Below, piece after piece: positions 43,463-53,241 of a DNA stretch of 64,000 bases (positions within the stretch are counted from its first letter, which is position 1; each line of letters starts with the position of its first letter). The notes under the pieces were generated by a model. The model ran no database searches. It was not told where the DNA came from and saw only the letters and a list, made by a program, of their open reading frames with translations. Source of the stretch: CAINVV01 sp963663675 (GTDB lineage: Bacteria; Bacteroidota; Bacteroidia; Bacteroidales; Prolixibacteraceae). Location: positions 1,612,001 through 1,676,000 of the forward strand of contig OY760498.1 of the NCBI GenBank assembly GCA_963663675.1, given 5' to 3'. The translations under genes were made by a program, and so were the position numbers.

Positions 43463-44710
43463 ATGGCAATTTTAAAACCTTTCAGGGGACTTCGTCCTCC
43501 TGTCGGGCTTGCCGCTCAGGTTGCATCCCGTCCGTACGACGTACTCAACTCTGATGAAGCCCGGTTGGAGGCCGAAGGAAATTCCTGTTCCCTCCTTCAT
43601 ATCATCAAGCCGGAGATTGATCTTCCGGCTGGTATTGATGAACACAGTCCCGAAGTCTACCAAAAAGCTGCTGATAACCTGGAGATGTTCAAATCCAGGG
43701 GCTGGCTGGTACAGGATGACAAGGAATTCCTTTATGTTTACGCCCAGACAATGGAAGGCCGCACCCAGTATGGTATTGTCGGATGTGCTTCCGTTGATGA
43801 CTATTTGAATGGTGTGATCAAAAAGCATGAACTTACCAGGAGTGACAAGGAAGAAGACAGGATGAAGCATGTGCGGATTACCGATGCAAACATGGAACCC
43901 GTCTTTTTTGCCTATCCGGCTGTTGCTGAGATAGATAGTTTGGTCTCATCCCTAGTGACTTCACGCAAGGCTGAATACGATTTTGTTGCCGCAGATGGCT
44001 TCGGACATCATTTCTGGGTGATTGATGATCAAAAAATTATTGATCGTATTGTTGAATTGTTTGCTGCCATTCCTGCCACCTATGTTGCTGATGGTCACCA
44101 TCGTACCGCGGCAGCCGCCTTGGTTGGCAATGAAAAACGCGCCAAAAATCCCGGGTATACCGGAACTGAGGAATACAATTATTTCCTGGCAGTTCATTTT
44201 CCTGATAATCAGTTGCGTATCATTGATTACAACAGGGTGGTCAAGGATTTGAATGGCCTGACTTCTGATGAATTGATTCAAAAACTAGGCGAAGATTTCG
44301 AGGTTGTGAAAACGGGTGATGAAATATATAAACCTGAAGCACTTCACGTTTTCTCCATGTACCTCGACGGATTCTGGTACAAACTGACAGCAAAACCGGG
44401 CAGGTACGATGACGATGACCCGATTGGTGTCCTGGATGTAACCATTCTGTCTGCTTTGGTCCTTGATAAGATTTTAGGCATTAAAGACCTCAGAACTGAC
44501 AAGAGAATTGATTTTGTCGGTGGCATCAGGGGGTTGGGAGAATTAAAAAGAAGAGTAGATTCAGGAGAAATGAAGGTCGCTTTCGCCCTTTATGCCGTGT
44601 CTATGAAGCAACTGATCAATATAGCTGATTCCGGGAACATTATGCCTCCCAAGACTACCTGGTTTGAACCCAAACTTAGGTCCGGACTCGTGGTGCATGA
44701 ATTGCATTGA
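43463..44710 (+). CDS. DUF1015 family protein
   Basis: The 415-residue protein starts LKPFRGLRPP with AQVASRPYDVLNSDEARLEAEGN following and contains VADGHHRTAAA, the core of the DUF1015 family. It overlaps neither neighbour but is separated from serC by a single base, so it is co-transcribed and probably linked to serine or one-carbon metabolism. No enzymatic activity is assigned here; members are widespread beside serine biosynthesis genes in Bacteroidota. No signal peptide, so cytoplasmic. Confidence 0.88.
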   Translation: MAILKPFRGLRPPVGLAAQVASRPYDVLNSDEARLEAEGNSCSLLHIIKPEIDLPAGIDEHSPEVYQKAADNLEMFKSRGWLVQDDKEFLYVYAQTMEGRTQYGIVGCASVDDYLNGVIKKHELTRSDKEEDRMKHVRITDANMEPVFFAYPAVAEIDSLVSSLVTSRKAEYDFVAADGFGHHFWVIDDQKIIDRIVELFAAIPATYVADGHHRTAAAALVGNEKRAKNPGYTGTEEYNYFLAVHFPDNQLRIIDYNRVVKDLNGLTSDELIQKLGEDFEVVKTGDEIYKPEALHVFSMYLDGFWYKLTAKPGRYDDDDPIGVLDVTILSALVLDKILGIKDLRTDKRIDFVGGIRGLGELKRRVDSGEMKVAFALYAVSMKQLINIADSGNIMPPKTTWFEPKLRSGLVVHELH

Positions 44711-44722
44711 CTTTCACCGGTT

Positions 44723-44797
44723 TTAAAGGTTTGAAATGCGAATTGCGGGAAATCATCCAGTGGGGTGAAATAGCCCGGGCGCGTTTCAAACCTTTAA
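44723..44797. repeat. long imperfect inverted repeat between convergent genes
   Basis: The arms at 44723-44740 (TTAAAGGTTTGAAATGCG) and 44780-44797 match at 17 of 18 positions, around a 39-base spacer. The repeat fills the middle of the 188-base gap between the DUF1015 gene and the convergent barrel protein gene. It may be a terminator of unusual length, an RNA structure, or the remains of a small mobile repeat. Confidence 0.5.
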
Positions 44798-44898
44798 TAT
44801 TTGATTTTAAACCCGGAATGTCAAACCTGGCTTCCGTGAAACCTGCACAAATATAAAATTCGAAAACGCTTGAGTGCATAACAGTCTTAACTGAACTG

Positions 44899-45591
44899 TT
44901 ACTTTTCTTTGTTCAGTCTGAAAAGATAGGAGAGTGCAACCTCAAATCCTTTGGGCTGTGAAGGATCGTATCCGTATTTTTTTGAATCATAAATTCCTGA
45001 GAGTGAATAATATACCCGGGCGTCAAGCGCCAGCGCGCCAATTTTTTTAAAATGATATTCTGATCCTATACCGCCTACAAACAGAAAGCTTAACTGGTTG
45101 TCAATAGGTTTTCCCCAATACGGAACGACAGGTGCTGCCGGAATTTCAGGTGTTGCGGGATTCATTCCCTGGCTTTCCGAAAGTAAAAAAGCAACACTGG
45201 GCCCGAGGTTAAAAGTAAAACGATAGGCCTTGCTTCCCAGGTTGGCATGGGTCATAATGGGAATTTCAAAATAATTCAGTTTGTGATAATAAGTTTGAGT
45301 CATTCCTTCCCGTTGTTTTTCTTCCCAACCTTCCTGAAGGTAATTAAATTCGAACTGGATGCCAACATGGGGTTCTGAGATCATTCTGAAAATCAGTCCG
45401 CCTGTATTTCCCATGAAGGAATTCTGCATTACATTGGGCTTGAATTTCACACTGCTGAAAACAACTCCTCCCTTGGCTCCCAGGTAGAACTCTTTGGTAA
45501 AAGGATTATCCTGTGAAAAGGTCAGCACAGGAACAAGAACCACCAGTATTAAACCCAGACAGAACCTGGTATAGTGTCGTTTCGTCATCAA
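44899..45591 (-). CDS. PorT-like outer-membrane beta-barrel protein
   Basis: A signal peptide (about 1-27, ending TFSQD) is followed by an alternating aromatic/hydrophobic pattern of about eight beta-strands and a C-terminal strand ending VALSYLFRLNKEK. This matches the PorT/'outer membrane beta-barrel' family of Bacteroidota, some of whose members are type IX secretion components, but the small general porin-like members cannot be told apart from PorT by inspection. On the minus strand a near-consensus promoter (TTTATTTG, 45645-45652, with TTTG 21 bases upstream) precedes it by about 55 bases. Confidence 0.78.
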   Translation of the reverse strand: MMTKRHYTRFCLGLILVVLVPVLTFSQDNPFTKEFYLGAKGGVVFSSVKFKPNVMQNSFMGNTGGLIFRMISEPHVGIQFEFNYLQEGWEEKQREGMTQTYYHKLNYFEIPIMTHANLGSKAYRFTFNLGPSVAFLLSESQGMNPATPEIPAAPVVPYWGKPIDNQLSFLFVGGIGSEYHFKKIGALALDARVYYSLSGIYDSKKYGYDPSQPKGFEVALSYLFRLNKEK

Positions 45592-45780
45592 AAGTAAGTG
45601 CTTGTAAATGATTATGTTTTGTTGAAAAAAATAATTCAGAATTCCAAATAAACCAGCGCCTTTTTTCTGCCTTCAAATTCCGTAGACCTGATATTTTTCG
45701 TTTTACCGGGAGTTCTTTGTCTGCCGTTTCTTTAAACTATTTTATATCCGGTAAAAGTAGAAAAATGAATCTCTTTTTGC

Positions 45781-45788
45781 TAAATTTG
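45781..45788 (+). promoter_or_regulatory. -7 element for the yggS-adhesin operon
   Basis: TAAATTTG is a full TAnnTTTG match, 17 bases before the ATG at 45806. The -33 region lacks a TTG, so only the -7 box supports it. Confidence 0.45.
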
Positions 45789-45805
45789 GGTGCAATTTAT
45801 TTTCT

Positions 45806-46486
45806 ATGACGATTACGGAAAGCCTTAATTTTATTCATAATCAGATTCCTGCGAATGTCAAGCTTGTTGCGGTTTCCAAAACAAGGAGCATCGACGAGAT
45901 AATGGAAGCCTACCACGCCGGACAAAGACGGTTCGGAGAAAACAAGGTTCAGGAAATTGTCAGGAAATGGCAGGAACTTCCCGGTGATATTGAATGGCAT
46001 TTTATTGGTCACCTTCAGAGCAATAAGGTTAAACAACTAATCCCTTTTGTCACATTGATTCACGGGGTGGAAAGCATCAGGCTGCTTTCAGCGATTAACA
46101 GGGAATCTGAGAAATATAACCGGATAGTTTCCGTACTTCTTGAGTTTCATATTGCCCGGGAGGAAAGTAAATTCGGACTGTCCCTGGAAGAAGCAGAGGA
46201 AATTTTATCATCGCCGGAATTGAAATCCATGAAAAACATCTGTATTGCCGGAGTAATGGGTATGGCCACTTTTACTGACAATGAAGAATTGATACAGTCA
46301 GAATTCAGAAAACTCAGATCCATTTTTGAACTTCTCAGGAATAAGTACTTCACTCACTCAACAGAGTTTTGTGAAATATCCATGGGAATGTCTGATGATT
46401 ATCCGGTTGCAGTTTCAGAAGGCAGCACTATTGTTAGGATTGGGAGCAAAATATTCGGTAACCGCGCAAATTGTCAGAAACCTTGA
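45806..46486 (+). CDS. YggS/PLPBP-family pyridoxal-phosphate homeostasis protein
   Basis: A PLP-binding TIM-barrel protein without known catalysis that maintains free PLP levels. Seen: the PLP lysine in LVAVSKTRS, RRFGENKVQEI, EWHFIGHLQSNK and the C-terminal ISMGMSDDYPVAV with the GSTIVRIG phosphate-binding end. The 226-residue length is normal. The stop overlaps the TTG start region of the following surface protein gene, so the two are probably translated in tandem, an odd pairing of housekeeping and surface genes. Confidence 0.93.
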   Translation: MTITESLNFIHNQIPANVKLVAVSKTRSIDEIMEAYHAGQRRFGENKVQEIVRKWQELPGDIEWHFIGHLQSNKVKQLIPFVTLIHGVESIRLLSAINRESEKYNRIVSVLLEFHIAREESKFGLSLEEAEEILSSPELKSMKNICIAGVMGMATFTDNEELIQSEFRKLRSIFELLRNKYFTHSTEFCEISMGMSDDYPVAVSEGSTIVRIGSKIFGNRANCQKP

Positions 46487-49400
46487 TTTACTTTTTACAA
46501 AGACGCCAATTGAGAATCCTGTCTGTCATATTTTTACCTTTGTTGATATTCCCTCTTTTCTCCGGGGCAGCAGACATTTCAATAAGCACCAATCAAACAA
46601 AGGCGGTAACTTATTGTAACCTGCCTGAATTCCTTGCCCCGAATTTCGATATGAATTCGACTTTTTCGGTAAACGGGATGAAAATCTCCATCAGCCAGGG
46701 ATATGTGCCGGGTGAGGACGAACTGCGCCTATCGGGATACACCGGATCAGTTGACCCGCAATGGTCGGCCCAGCAGGGCTATTTAATCCTGACTAAGGGC
46801 ACTTCTGTCAGCGATTATATAGAGGCAATCCGGAAGGTGCAATACCTGAACAATTCCACTTCACCAACCATAGGCAAAAGAATTATAACCATTTCTCTGA
46901 ATGATGTTGATTATCTGCCTGCAACAGGACATTTTTACCAGTTTATTTCTGTTCCTGGAATATCGTGGTCTGATGCTAAAGCCATTTCTAATGCTAAACT
47001 TTACCATGGTTTGAAGGGATACCTTGCCACAATTGTTTCCGCTGAAGAAAATTCATTTATACAATCAAAGACAAACGGGGTAGGCTGGATTGGTGCCAGT
47101 GATGCCGCAGTAGAAGGTGAATGGAGATGGGTAACCGGTCCTGAAGGAAAGGAGGACGGAGGTAAAGGGCGTCTTTTCTGGAAAGGCTCAGGAGGCCAGG
47201 CGAAAGCCAATCCAGGCATTTATGGACCAGTATTGGATCCTTCCGGAAATCCATATTATCACAATTGGAACAGGTGGGATACATACAATCCAACAAATAA
47301 TAACATGCATTACGAACCAAATGATAATAGCCATGTAAATATCGATCATGAGGAGGATTACGCTCATATAACCTACTTTCCGACAAATCCAAGTGAAAAT
47401 AAAAGGTGGAATGATTATCCTGACAGGGAAGGTGCCGGCTTCCTGATAGAATATGGCGGAATGCCGGGAGATCCTGTTGTAAACCTTACCGCAGATCTTT
47501 CCTTACAGGTTAATACAGTCGGATTTGTAACTCCTGATAAAAGAACTTTTACAAGATGCCAGGGTGATACAGTCAGGTTAAACCAAAAAGATTCTTATGC
47601 AACTTATTCCTGGATTCCCTCAACAGGATTGTCAGACCCTGCAGTTTCCAACCCTTTGGCTAAGCCGGATGTATCTACCGTATATATTGTCAAAGCAGTC
47701 AACGGAAGTTGCAGAGATTCAGCAATATTCAAGGTGAACATCAATCCTGCGCCGGTATCTTTGCTGAAAGAGGTAGAGGATATCTGTGCCGGAAGCAAAG
47801 TGACCCTGGATCCGGGAATTCATTCTTCTTACTTGTGGAGTACAGGAGCTACAAATCAGCAAATAGTCGCGGATACTACTAGGTTGTACAAAGTCAGGCT
47901 GACATCTGTAAACAACTGCATCACAAATGATTCTGTAAATGTAGTTGTTCACTCTTATCCCAAAATGGATCTTTCAAAGCTTGATACTATCTTTTGCGAT
48001 ACTTACTCTGCCTTGCTAAATCTTTCCAGCGACAAGGGATCCTATATCTTGACAAATCTTACAAATAACCAGCAATTTAATGGCACCAATGTAACTGTTC
48101 CGGCTTACGGCGATTATCCTTTTTCTGCGAAGATCACAGATCCTTACGGTTGTCCTTCTGATACGATGATGACTCTTCGGTTTCATAAAGTTCCAAGGGT
48201 CAACCTGACCATCGACGAGACAAAGTGCTACGGATACAATTTGCTGGCAACATATGTTGGCGATGCATCACCTCCGTCCTCCCGGTTTACCTGGATATTC
48301 GGAGGTGATACCATCAGCAACAAAATTGGGCAAAACACTGAACAGATTCCGCTTGGAGTGAACCAGACTAAAAGAGACCTGGTTTTAAAAGTAACCGAAG
48401 ATGGCTGTACTGGAAGCAATTCGCTAAAAGATATCCTGGTCATTCCCGACCTGAGTTTGAGTGTGAAAAATCCGTTGCAGTGTCAGCCTGTTCCTTTTGA
48501 ATTTTCTGCCTCCAATACTGAAACGGTTGTGAAGTATGAATGGAATTGGGGCGATGGTTCAGGTGGAATCGGCAAGAATGCATCGCATATCTATGCAAAG
48601 GGCGGCTATTATGATGTTAATCTTGTGGTTACAACAGATAAGGGTTGTATGAACTCTGCCACAATAGAAAAAATGGTCTATGCGGCTCCCATTCCGACTG
48701 TTGGTTTTTCTGTCAGTCCTGAGACTTGTCTGAATCCGGGTAAGGATACCCTGAATTATTTCGGATCAGCAGGAATTGAAGACACTTTTCACTGGGATCT
48801 GAAGGGGTTTGATCCTGCCGAAATTATTCATGCTCCGGATACAACTTCTGGCCCGCTCATCTTTGATCTGATCAACAAACCCAAAACCTCTTTGTCGCTC
48901 TTCGTAATCTCAAAATACGGATGCAAGAGCTCATTAGGTACCCTTGAAGTAAAAAGAAAGCCGGTATTTTCATTTACATCCTCGTTGAATGATGGTTGTG
49001 CCCCGCTGCCAGTCAATTTTAAGGCGAAGACTGATGACCCGGTCGACCAATTGGGTTTTCAATGGAATTTTGGTGATGGTAACTCAGGAGACGGAGAGGA
49101 GGTTGATCACAGTTATATGTTGCCTGATCAGCAGCTTGATATCCGGTTATATGCCTCTTCTATTGTTACTGGCTGCACTGACAGCCTCCTCAAATCAAAA
49201 TATATCGTGGTCCACCCAAACCCCAAGGCAAATTTTACAATGGATCACGACATCGTTTACAACGATATGCCCAAGGTGATTTTTACCGACCAGAGTCTTG
49301 ATGCAATCAATTATTACTGGGATTTTGGAGATAGCAAACATTCAAGGGAGAAAGATCCGGAGCATAGTTATGAAGTTGTTGGAAGAAGGAAAGTTATTCA

Positions 49401-49746
49401 AACGGTTTACAATCAATTTGATTGCCAGGATACTACGTCAAAAAGCGTGTTGGTTGCCTTTAGCCGTATTTTTGCACCGAATGCCATTGCCCCTGGTGCT
49501 CCGAATGAAATTGACAGGGTTTTCCTGTTATCTTCAGAGGGAATAAACAGGGAGGGGTACCACCTCGTTATCCTCAGCCGTTGGAATGACATTGTTTTTG
49601 AGTGCAAAAACGAGGTAAAGGGTTGGGACGGGAAAATGAATAATGGCAACTACGCTCCTGCGGGAAATTACATCTGGATTCTGGACTTCATTGATTTTCT
49701 CGGTCGTCCGCACCGACAATCCGGATCACTGACCCTGGTATTTTAA
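46471..49746 (+). CDS. type IX-secreted surface protein: C-type-lectin-like head, PKD repeats, type-B sorting tail
   Basis: There is a signal peptide (about residues 15-33). Near 154-326 is a C-type-lectin-like domain: SWSDAKAISNAK, the WIGASD and EPNDNS pattern, then GFLIEYGG. PKD/Ig-like modules follow, clearest at about 676-726 (WNWGDGSGG), 843-895 (GCAPLPV, WNFGDGNSG) and 937-975 (YYWDFGDS). The last about 90 residues, from IFAPNAIAPGA to SLTLVF, are the CHU_C/type-B sorting signal for the type IX system. Start: TTG 46471 or TTG 46483, which overlaps the yggS stop as TTGA; the second gives a cleaner signal peptide. Likely a surface adhesin or carbohydrate-binding protein. Confidence 0.85.
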   Translation: MSETLIYFLQRRQLRILSVIFLPLLIFPLFSGAADISISTNQTKAVTYCNLPEFLAPNFDMNSTFSVNGMKISISQGYVPGEDELRLSGYTGSVDPQWSAQQGYLILTKGTSVSDYIEAIRKVQYLNNSTSPTIGKRIITISLNDVDYLPATGHFYQFISVPGISWSDAKAISNAKLYHGLKGYLATIVSAEENSFIQSKTNGVGWIGASDAAVEGEWRWVTGPEGKEDGGKGRLFWKGSGGQAKANPGIYGPVLDPSGNPYYHNWNRWDTYNPTNNNMHYEPNDNSHVNIDHEEDYAHITYFPTNPSENKRWNDYPDREGAGFLIEYGGMPGDPVVNLTADLSLQVNTVGFVTPDKRTFTRCQGDTVRLNQKDSYATYSWIPSTGLSDPAVSNPLAKPDVSTVYIVKAVNGSCRDSAIFKVNINPAPVSLLKEVEDICAGSKVTLDPGIHSSYLWSTGATNQQIVADTTRLYKVRLTSVNNCITNDSVNVVVHSYPKMDLSKLDTIFCDTYSALLNLSSDKGSYILTNLTNNQQFNGTNVTVPAYGDYPFSAKITDPYGCPSDTMMTLRFHKVPRVNLTIDETKCYGYNLLATYVGDASPPSSRFTWIFGGDTISNKIGQNTEQIPLGVNQTKRDLVLKVTEDGCTGSNSLKDILVIPDLSLSVKNPLQCQPVPFEFSASNTETVVKYEWNWGDGSGGIGKNASHIYAKGGYYDVNLVVTTDKGCMNSATIEKMVYAAPIPTVGFSVSPETCLNPGKDTLNYFGSAGIEDTFHWDLKGFDPAEIIHAPDTTSGPLIFDLINKPKTSLSLFVISKYGCKSSLGTLEVKRKPVFSFTSSLNDGCAPLPVNFKAKTDDPVDQLGFQWNFGDGNSGDGEEVDHSYMLPDQQLDIRLYASSIVTGCTDSLLKSKYIVVHPNPKANFTMDHDIVYNDMPKVIFTDQSLDAINYYWDFGDSKHSREKDPEHSYEVVGRRKVIQTVYNQFDCQDTTSKSVLVAFSRIFAPNAIAPGAPNEIDRVFLLSSEGINREGYHLVILSRWNDIVFECKNEVKGWDGKMNNGNYAPAGNYIWILDFIDFLGRPHRQSGSLTLVF

Positions 49747-49793
49747 TTTGATTTTTTCTTATCTTTTGGCCTTGATTCTTTGATGATTACAAC

Positions 49794-52700
49794 ATGATCA
49801 GATATTGGTTAACCTTTTTGATGGTCCTCTGTTTTTCCTCGATTGCTGGTGCTCAAAAGACCGGTAATACCTGTATTAAGTCTACCGAAGGCAGGGAGTT
49901 CTGGTTTGGTTTTATGGAAAACCGAAACTACCAGGTTCCCCAATTTCCCTACTACTTACAAAAAGTTCACTATACAGAAATTACCTTAATATCTGATTAT
50001 CAATGCAATGTTGATGTATATATAGGAAAATCAGCCACTCCTTGGAAGTCAATTACTGTGTATCCTAATACGCCGCTTTCGCAAGAAATTCCATGGCAAA
50101 TTGTCGAAGCAATCGGTTCAGAAATACCCCAGGATAAAGCAATTCACCTGATTTCTGATAATCCACTCAATTTGTATGCTCTTAACTGGTGTGAGAATTC
50201 ATCGGATATTGCAGTGATTTTTCCAATGGAATCCATTGGAAAAGAGTATTTTACAATGTGCTATACTCCTCACATTGATTCCTATTTTGATCTTTTTGGC
50301 AATGAGTATTATCGTAGTGGAAGAAATAGTGAATTTTTAGTGGTAGCTACGGAAGATAATACGGAAGTCATTATTAATCCATCAAAAAATACCGATCAGG
50401 GAAATATTGCCAATTTCCCTTTCATTGTTCATTTGGACAAAGGAGAGCTTTATCAGGTTCAGTCATTGAACCATGCTGACCTGGTTGGACAGGGAGATCT
50501 GACTGGAAGTCATATTCAAAGCAATAAACCAATTGCTGTTTTTTCAGGATCATTGGCCACAACTGTACCAGGTGAAGCCGATGTTGATGCATGGGACCAC
50601 TTGTATGAACAGATGCCTCCGTTACAAACATGGGGAAGAAAATTTGTTACGGTTCCACTTGTTGGTAGATCAAAGGATATTTTCAGAGTTATGGCTTCAC
50701 AAGATAATACAAATGTCAGGATAGGGAATATTACGAAAATTATTAATAAGGGAGGTTTTTTTGAATTTCCGCTGAGTAAGGATGAGCCTGCATTAATTGA
50801 AAGTGATCATCCGGTATTATTAGCTCAATACATGATCTCAAACAGTGTCGACCGTCCCGCCAATCAAACACAGTATACCTGGGATGGTGATCCATTTATG
50901 GTTCTTGTCAGTCCGGTTGAGCAAACCAGGGAACGAGTTACATTTGTAGGTTATAAGTCAAATTTAATAAATACTAAATTATACGTCAATGTAGTGACAA
51001 GGGATGATGCTGTTAACCAGATACTACTGGATGGCGATCCAATTAATTTTCAATCACTTCCAAACTCGGGATATTCTTTTGCCCAGGTACAGATTCAGCC
51101 CGTGAGTCATAATTTAAATTCTCTTGAGGCAGGGAAGGGGTTTATTGCTTATGTTTATGGATACGGGGGCGTCGAATCCTATGGATACGGCGTCGGATTC
51201 AACCTGAATGAAACACTTGACCTGGGAGGAGAATTAAGTGCCAGCGGCGAGAAGATTCTGACACATTGCTCAGGGGCAGATCCACTGACCCTTGATGCAG
51301 GGAATGGATTCAAATCCTATGAATGGAGCACGGGGGAAACGACTTCCTCTATCCAGGTTACGACAGAAGGTACTTATTCTGTAAAGGTGACTACTTATGA
51401 AGACTGCATTCTCGAAGATGTTGTCAGAGTATTGATTTCCAATCCAATTGTGGGTCTTGGCGCCGACAGGAAAATTTGTTCTCCTGATGTAATTGAACTG
51501 GATGCCGGCTCCGTCGATCAGTTTGCTTCATTTCTTTGGAGTACTCCTGATGGCACTTTGACCACACAGAAAATTACTGCATCAAAACCGGGGATTTATT
51601 CCGTCGAGGCAACCAATGATTTTGGCTGCATTGCACGGGATACAATTAAAATCGATTATTTTCCGGTACCCGTCATCGATCTTGGTCCTGACCGGAAAGT
51701 CTGCTATCCTGATGTATTTGAGTTGGATGCGGGATCAGCAGGCCAGTTTGCCACTTATTTGTGGAATACCCCGGAAGGAACCAGCACAACATCAAAAATT
51801 TCAGTATCCGAACCCGATGTATATTCAGTAGAGGCAACAACAGTTAACAGCTGTATAGCCAGGGATACAATCAGGATAGAATATGCTGCCAGGCCTGTTT
51901 TGGATCTCTCAAAAATAAAAACACTGGTTTGCGGTGATTTTTCCACAACATTGGATGTATCTTCAGACATACCAGGGTCAACCATTGCATTGAGCTGCAA
52001 CAATCCCCTCGTTACCATTAATGGCTTTACGGTCAGTGTTGCACCGGAAAACGCCGGCACTTATCCGATTACTATTTCTGCCAGCAGTGATAATTTTTGT
52101 GAAACGGTTGAAACTATTGACATCGGATTTTACAGTACCCCAACTGTAGGGTTCACCCTTCAGCCGGATGAATGTCTTGGCAAAAATGAAAATGAAATTT
52201 CCTATGTGGGGACGGGAAGCAGCCTGGATACTTATCAATGGGATCTTTCGGAATTCGATAATGAAGAGGTAATTAAAAATCCGGGAGCAACTCCGGGCCC
52301 GCTTGTATTTATCCTGAAAAGCAAACCACAGGCCAGTATTGGGCTGCAGGTGGTTTCGCAACACAATTGCCCAAGTGAGAAGGCATCGCTTGTTGTCAGA
52401 CGAAAACCCGTTTTTTCATGGGAAGCTGATCCCCGGGAGGGTTGTGCACCACTCAGAGTCGTATTTAGTGCGATAACAGGCGATCCGGTTGATCAGCTAA
52501 ATTACACCTGGAGTTTCGGGGATGTCTTAACACAGCAGGGCAGGGAAATTACGCGTGATTTCCCTGATCCAGGGCAATATAGTGTTTCATTAAATGCAGT
52601 TTCCAGTATTACGGGATGTTCTGAATCACTAAGTGAGGTCAACCATATTTTGGTAAACCCTAATCCCGAAGCGGGATTTTCCTTCAATCCCGGTATGGCT

Positions 52701-53189
52701 TACAATGATCAGCCCAATGTCACTTTTCTGGATGAAAGCAGGGATGCAAACCGGTTCTTCTGGGATTTTGGCGATGGTAAAACCTCAGATCTTCAAAATC
52801 CTTCCCATACATATGAAACTGTCGGAATAAAAACGGTTTTGCAGACTATTTATAACCAATACAATTGTTCCGACACCTCTTCCCGGCAGGTAACTGTAGC
52901 CATAAGTAAAATATTTACTCCCAATGCTTTTTCACCCAATGCTGCCAATCCTGTGGACAGGGAGTTCAAACTTTATGCCAATGGTGTTATGGAGGGCGGT
53001 TATCATCTTAAAATTCTAAGCCGTTGGAACGATGTGATATTCGAGTGTAAGAATGTAATAAAAGGTTGGGATGGCAGGTTGTCCAATGGAAAGATGGCTC
53101 AAACGGGGAATTATATCTGGATTCTGGAATTCATTGATTTTCTTGGAACATCCCATCGTCAAACGGGGACAGTCATGCTTTTTTATTGA
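49794..53189 (+). CDS. type IX-secreted surface protein: IgGFc-binding-like head, PKD repeats, type-B sorting tail
   Basis: A signal peptide (about 1-20) is followed by an IgGFc-binding N-terminal domain (about 25-475): GREFWFGFM, SEFLVVATEDNTEV, HIQSNKPIAVFSGS and the WDHLYEQMPPLQTWG motif. Ig-like repeats come next, including a tandem pair of 74-residue units (51450-51671, 51672-51893) beginning LGADRK and LGPDRK. PKD modules and the type-B tail (FTPNAFSPNAAN to the end) occupy the last part. From about residue 770 on it is clearly paralogous to the preceding gene, 47 bases upstream (RKPVFSW, EGCAPL, DPVDQL). Probably a surface adhesin; the ligand is unknown. Confidence 0.87.
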   Translation: MIRYWLTFLMVLCFSSIAGAQKTGNTCIKSTEGREFWFGFMENRNYQVPQFPYYLQKVHYTEITLISDYQCNVDVYIGKSATPWKSITVYPNTPLSQEIPWQIVEAIGSEIPQDKAIHLISDNPLNLYALNWCENSSDIAVIFPMESIGKEYFTMCYTPHIDSYFDLFGNEYYRSGRNSEFLVVATEDNTEVIINPSKNTDQGNIANFPFIVHLDKGELYQVQSLNHADLVGQGDLTGSHIQSNKPIAVFSGSLATTVPGEADVDAWDHLYEQMPPLQTWGRKFVTVPLVGRSKDIFRVMASQDNTNVRIGNITKIINKGGFFEFPLSKDEPALIESDHPVLLAQYMISNSVDRPANQTQYTWDGDPFMVLVSPVEQTRERVTFVGYKSNLINTKLYVNVVTRDDAVNQILLDGDPINFQSLPNSGYSFAQVQIQPVSHNLNSLEAGKGFIAYVYGYGGVESYGYGVGFNLNETLDLGGELSASGEKILTHCSGADPLTLDAGNGFKSYEWSTGETTSSIQVTTEGTYSVKVTTYEDCILEDVVRVLISNPIVGLGADRKICSPDVIELDAGSVDQFASFLWSTPDGTLTTQKITASKPGIYSVEATNDFGCIARDTIKIDYFPVPVIDLGPDRKVCYPDVFELDAGSAGQFATYLWNTPEGTSTTSKISVSEPDVYSVEATTVNSCIARDTIRIEYAARPVLDLSKIKTLVCGDFSTTLDVSSDIPGSTIALSCNNPLVTINGFTVSVAPENAGTYPITISASSDNFCETVETIDIGFYSTPTVGFTLQPDECLGKNENEISYVGTGSSLDTYQWDLSEFDNEEVIKNPGATPGPLVFILKSKPQASIGLQVVSQHNCPSEKASLVVRRKPVFSWEADPREGCAPLRVVFSAITGDPVDQLNYTWSFGDVLTQQGREITRDFPDPGQYSVSLNAVSSITGCSESLSEVNHILVNPNPEAGFSFNPGMAYNDQPNVTFLDESRDANRFFWDFGDGKTSDLQNPSHTYETVGIKTVLQTIYNQYNCSDTSSRQVTVAISKIFTPNAFSPNAANPVDREFKLYANGVMEGGYHLKILSRWNDVIFECKNVIKGWDGRLSNGKMAQTGNYIWILEFIDFLGTSHRQTGTVMLFY
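51450..51893 (+). repeat. tandem 222-base (74-codon) repeat in the surface protein gene
   Basis: Two in-frame copies at 51450-51671 and 51672-51893. Both encode GADRK/GPDRK, the Cys-Pro-Asp-Val pattern, ELDAGS, LW(S/N)TP, (G/D)(I/V)YSVEAT and CIARDTI. They have diverged at the DNA level, so the duplication is not recent. Confidence 0.7.
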
Positions 53190-53241
53190 TTTTTATTATA
53201 ATAACCCTCTTATTCCGATGTTCCACAAATTGAAAATAATT

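Noticed and set aside
44676..44879. 67-codon open frame on the minus strand over the inverted repeat
   Set aside because: It overlaps the 3' end of the DUF1015 gene and the repeat, has no recognisable domain or start context, and is a chance frame.
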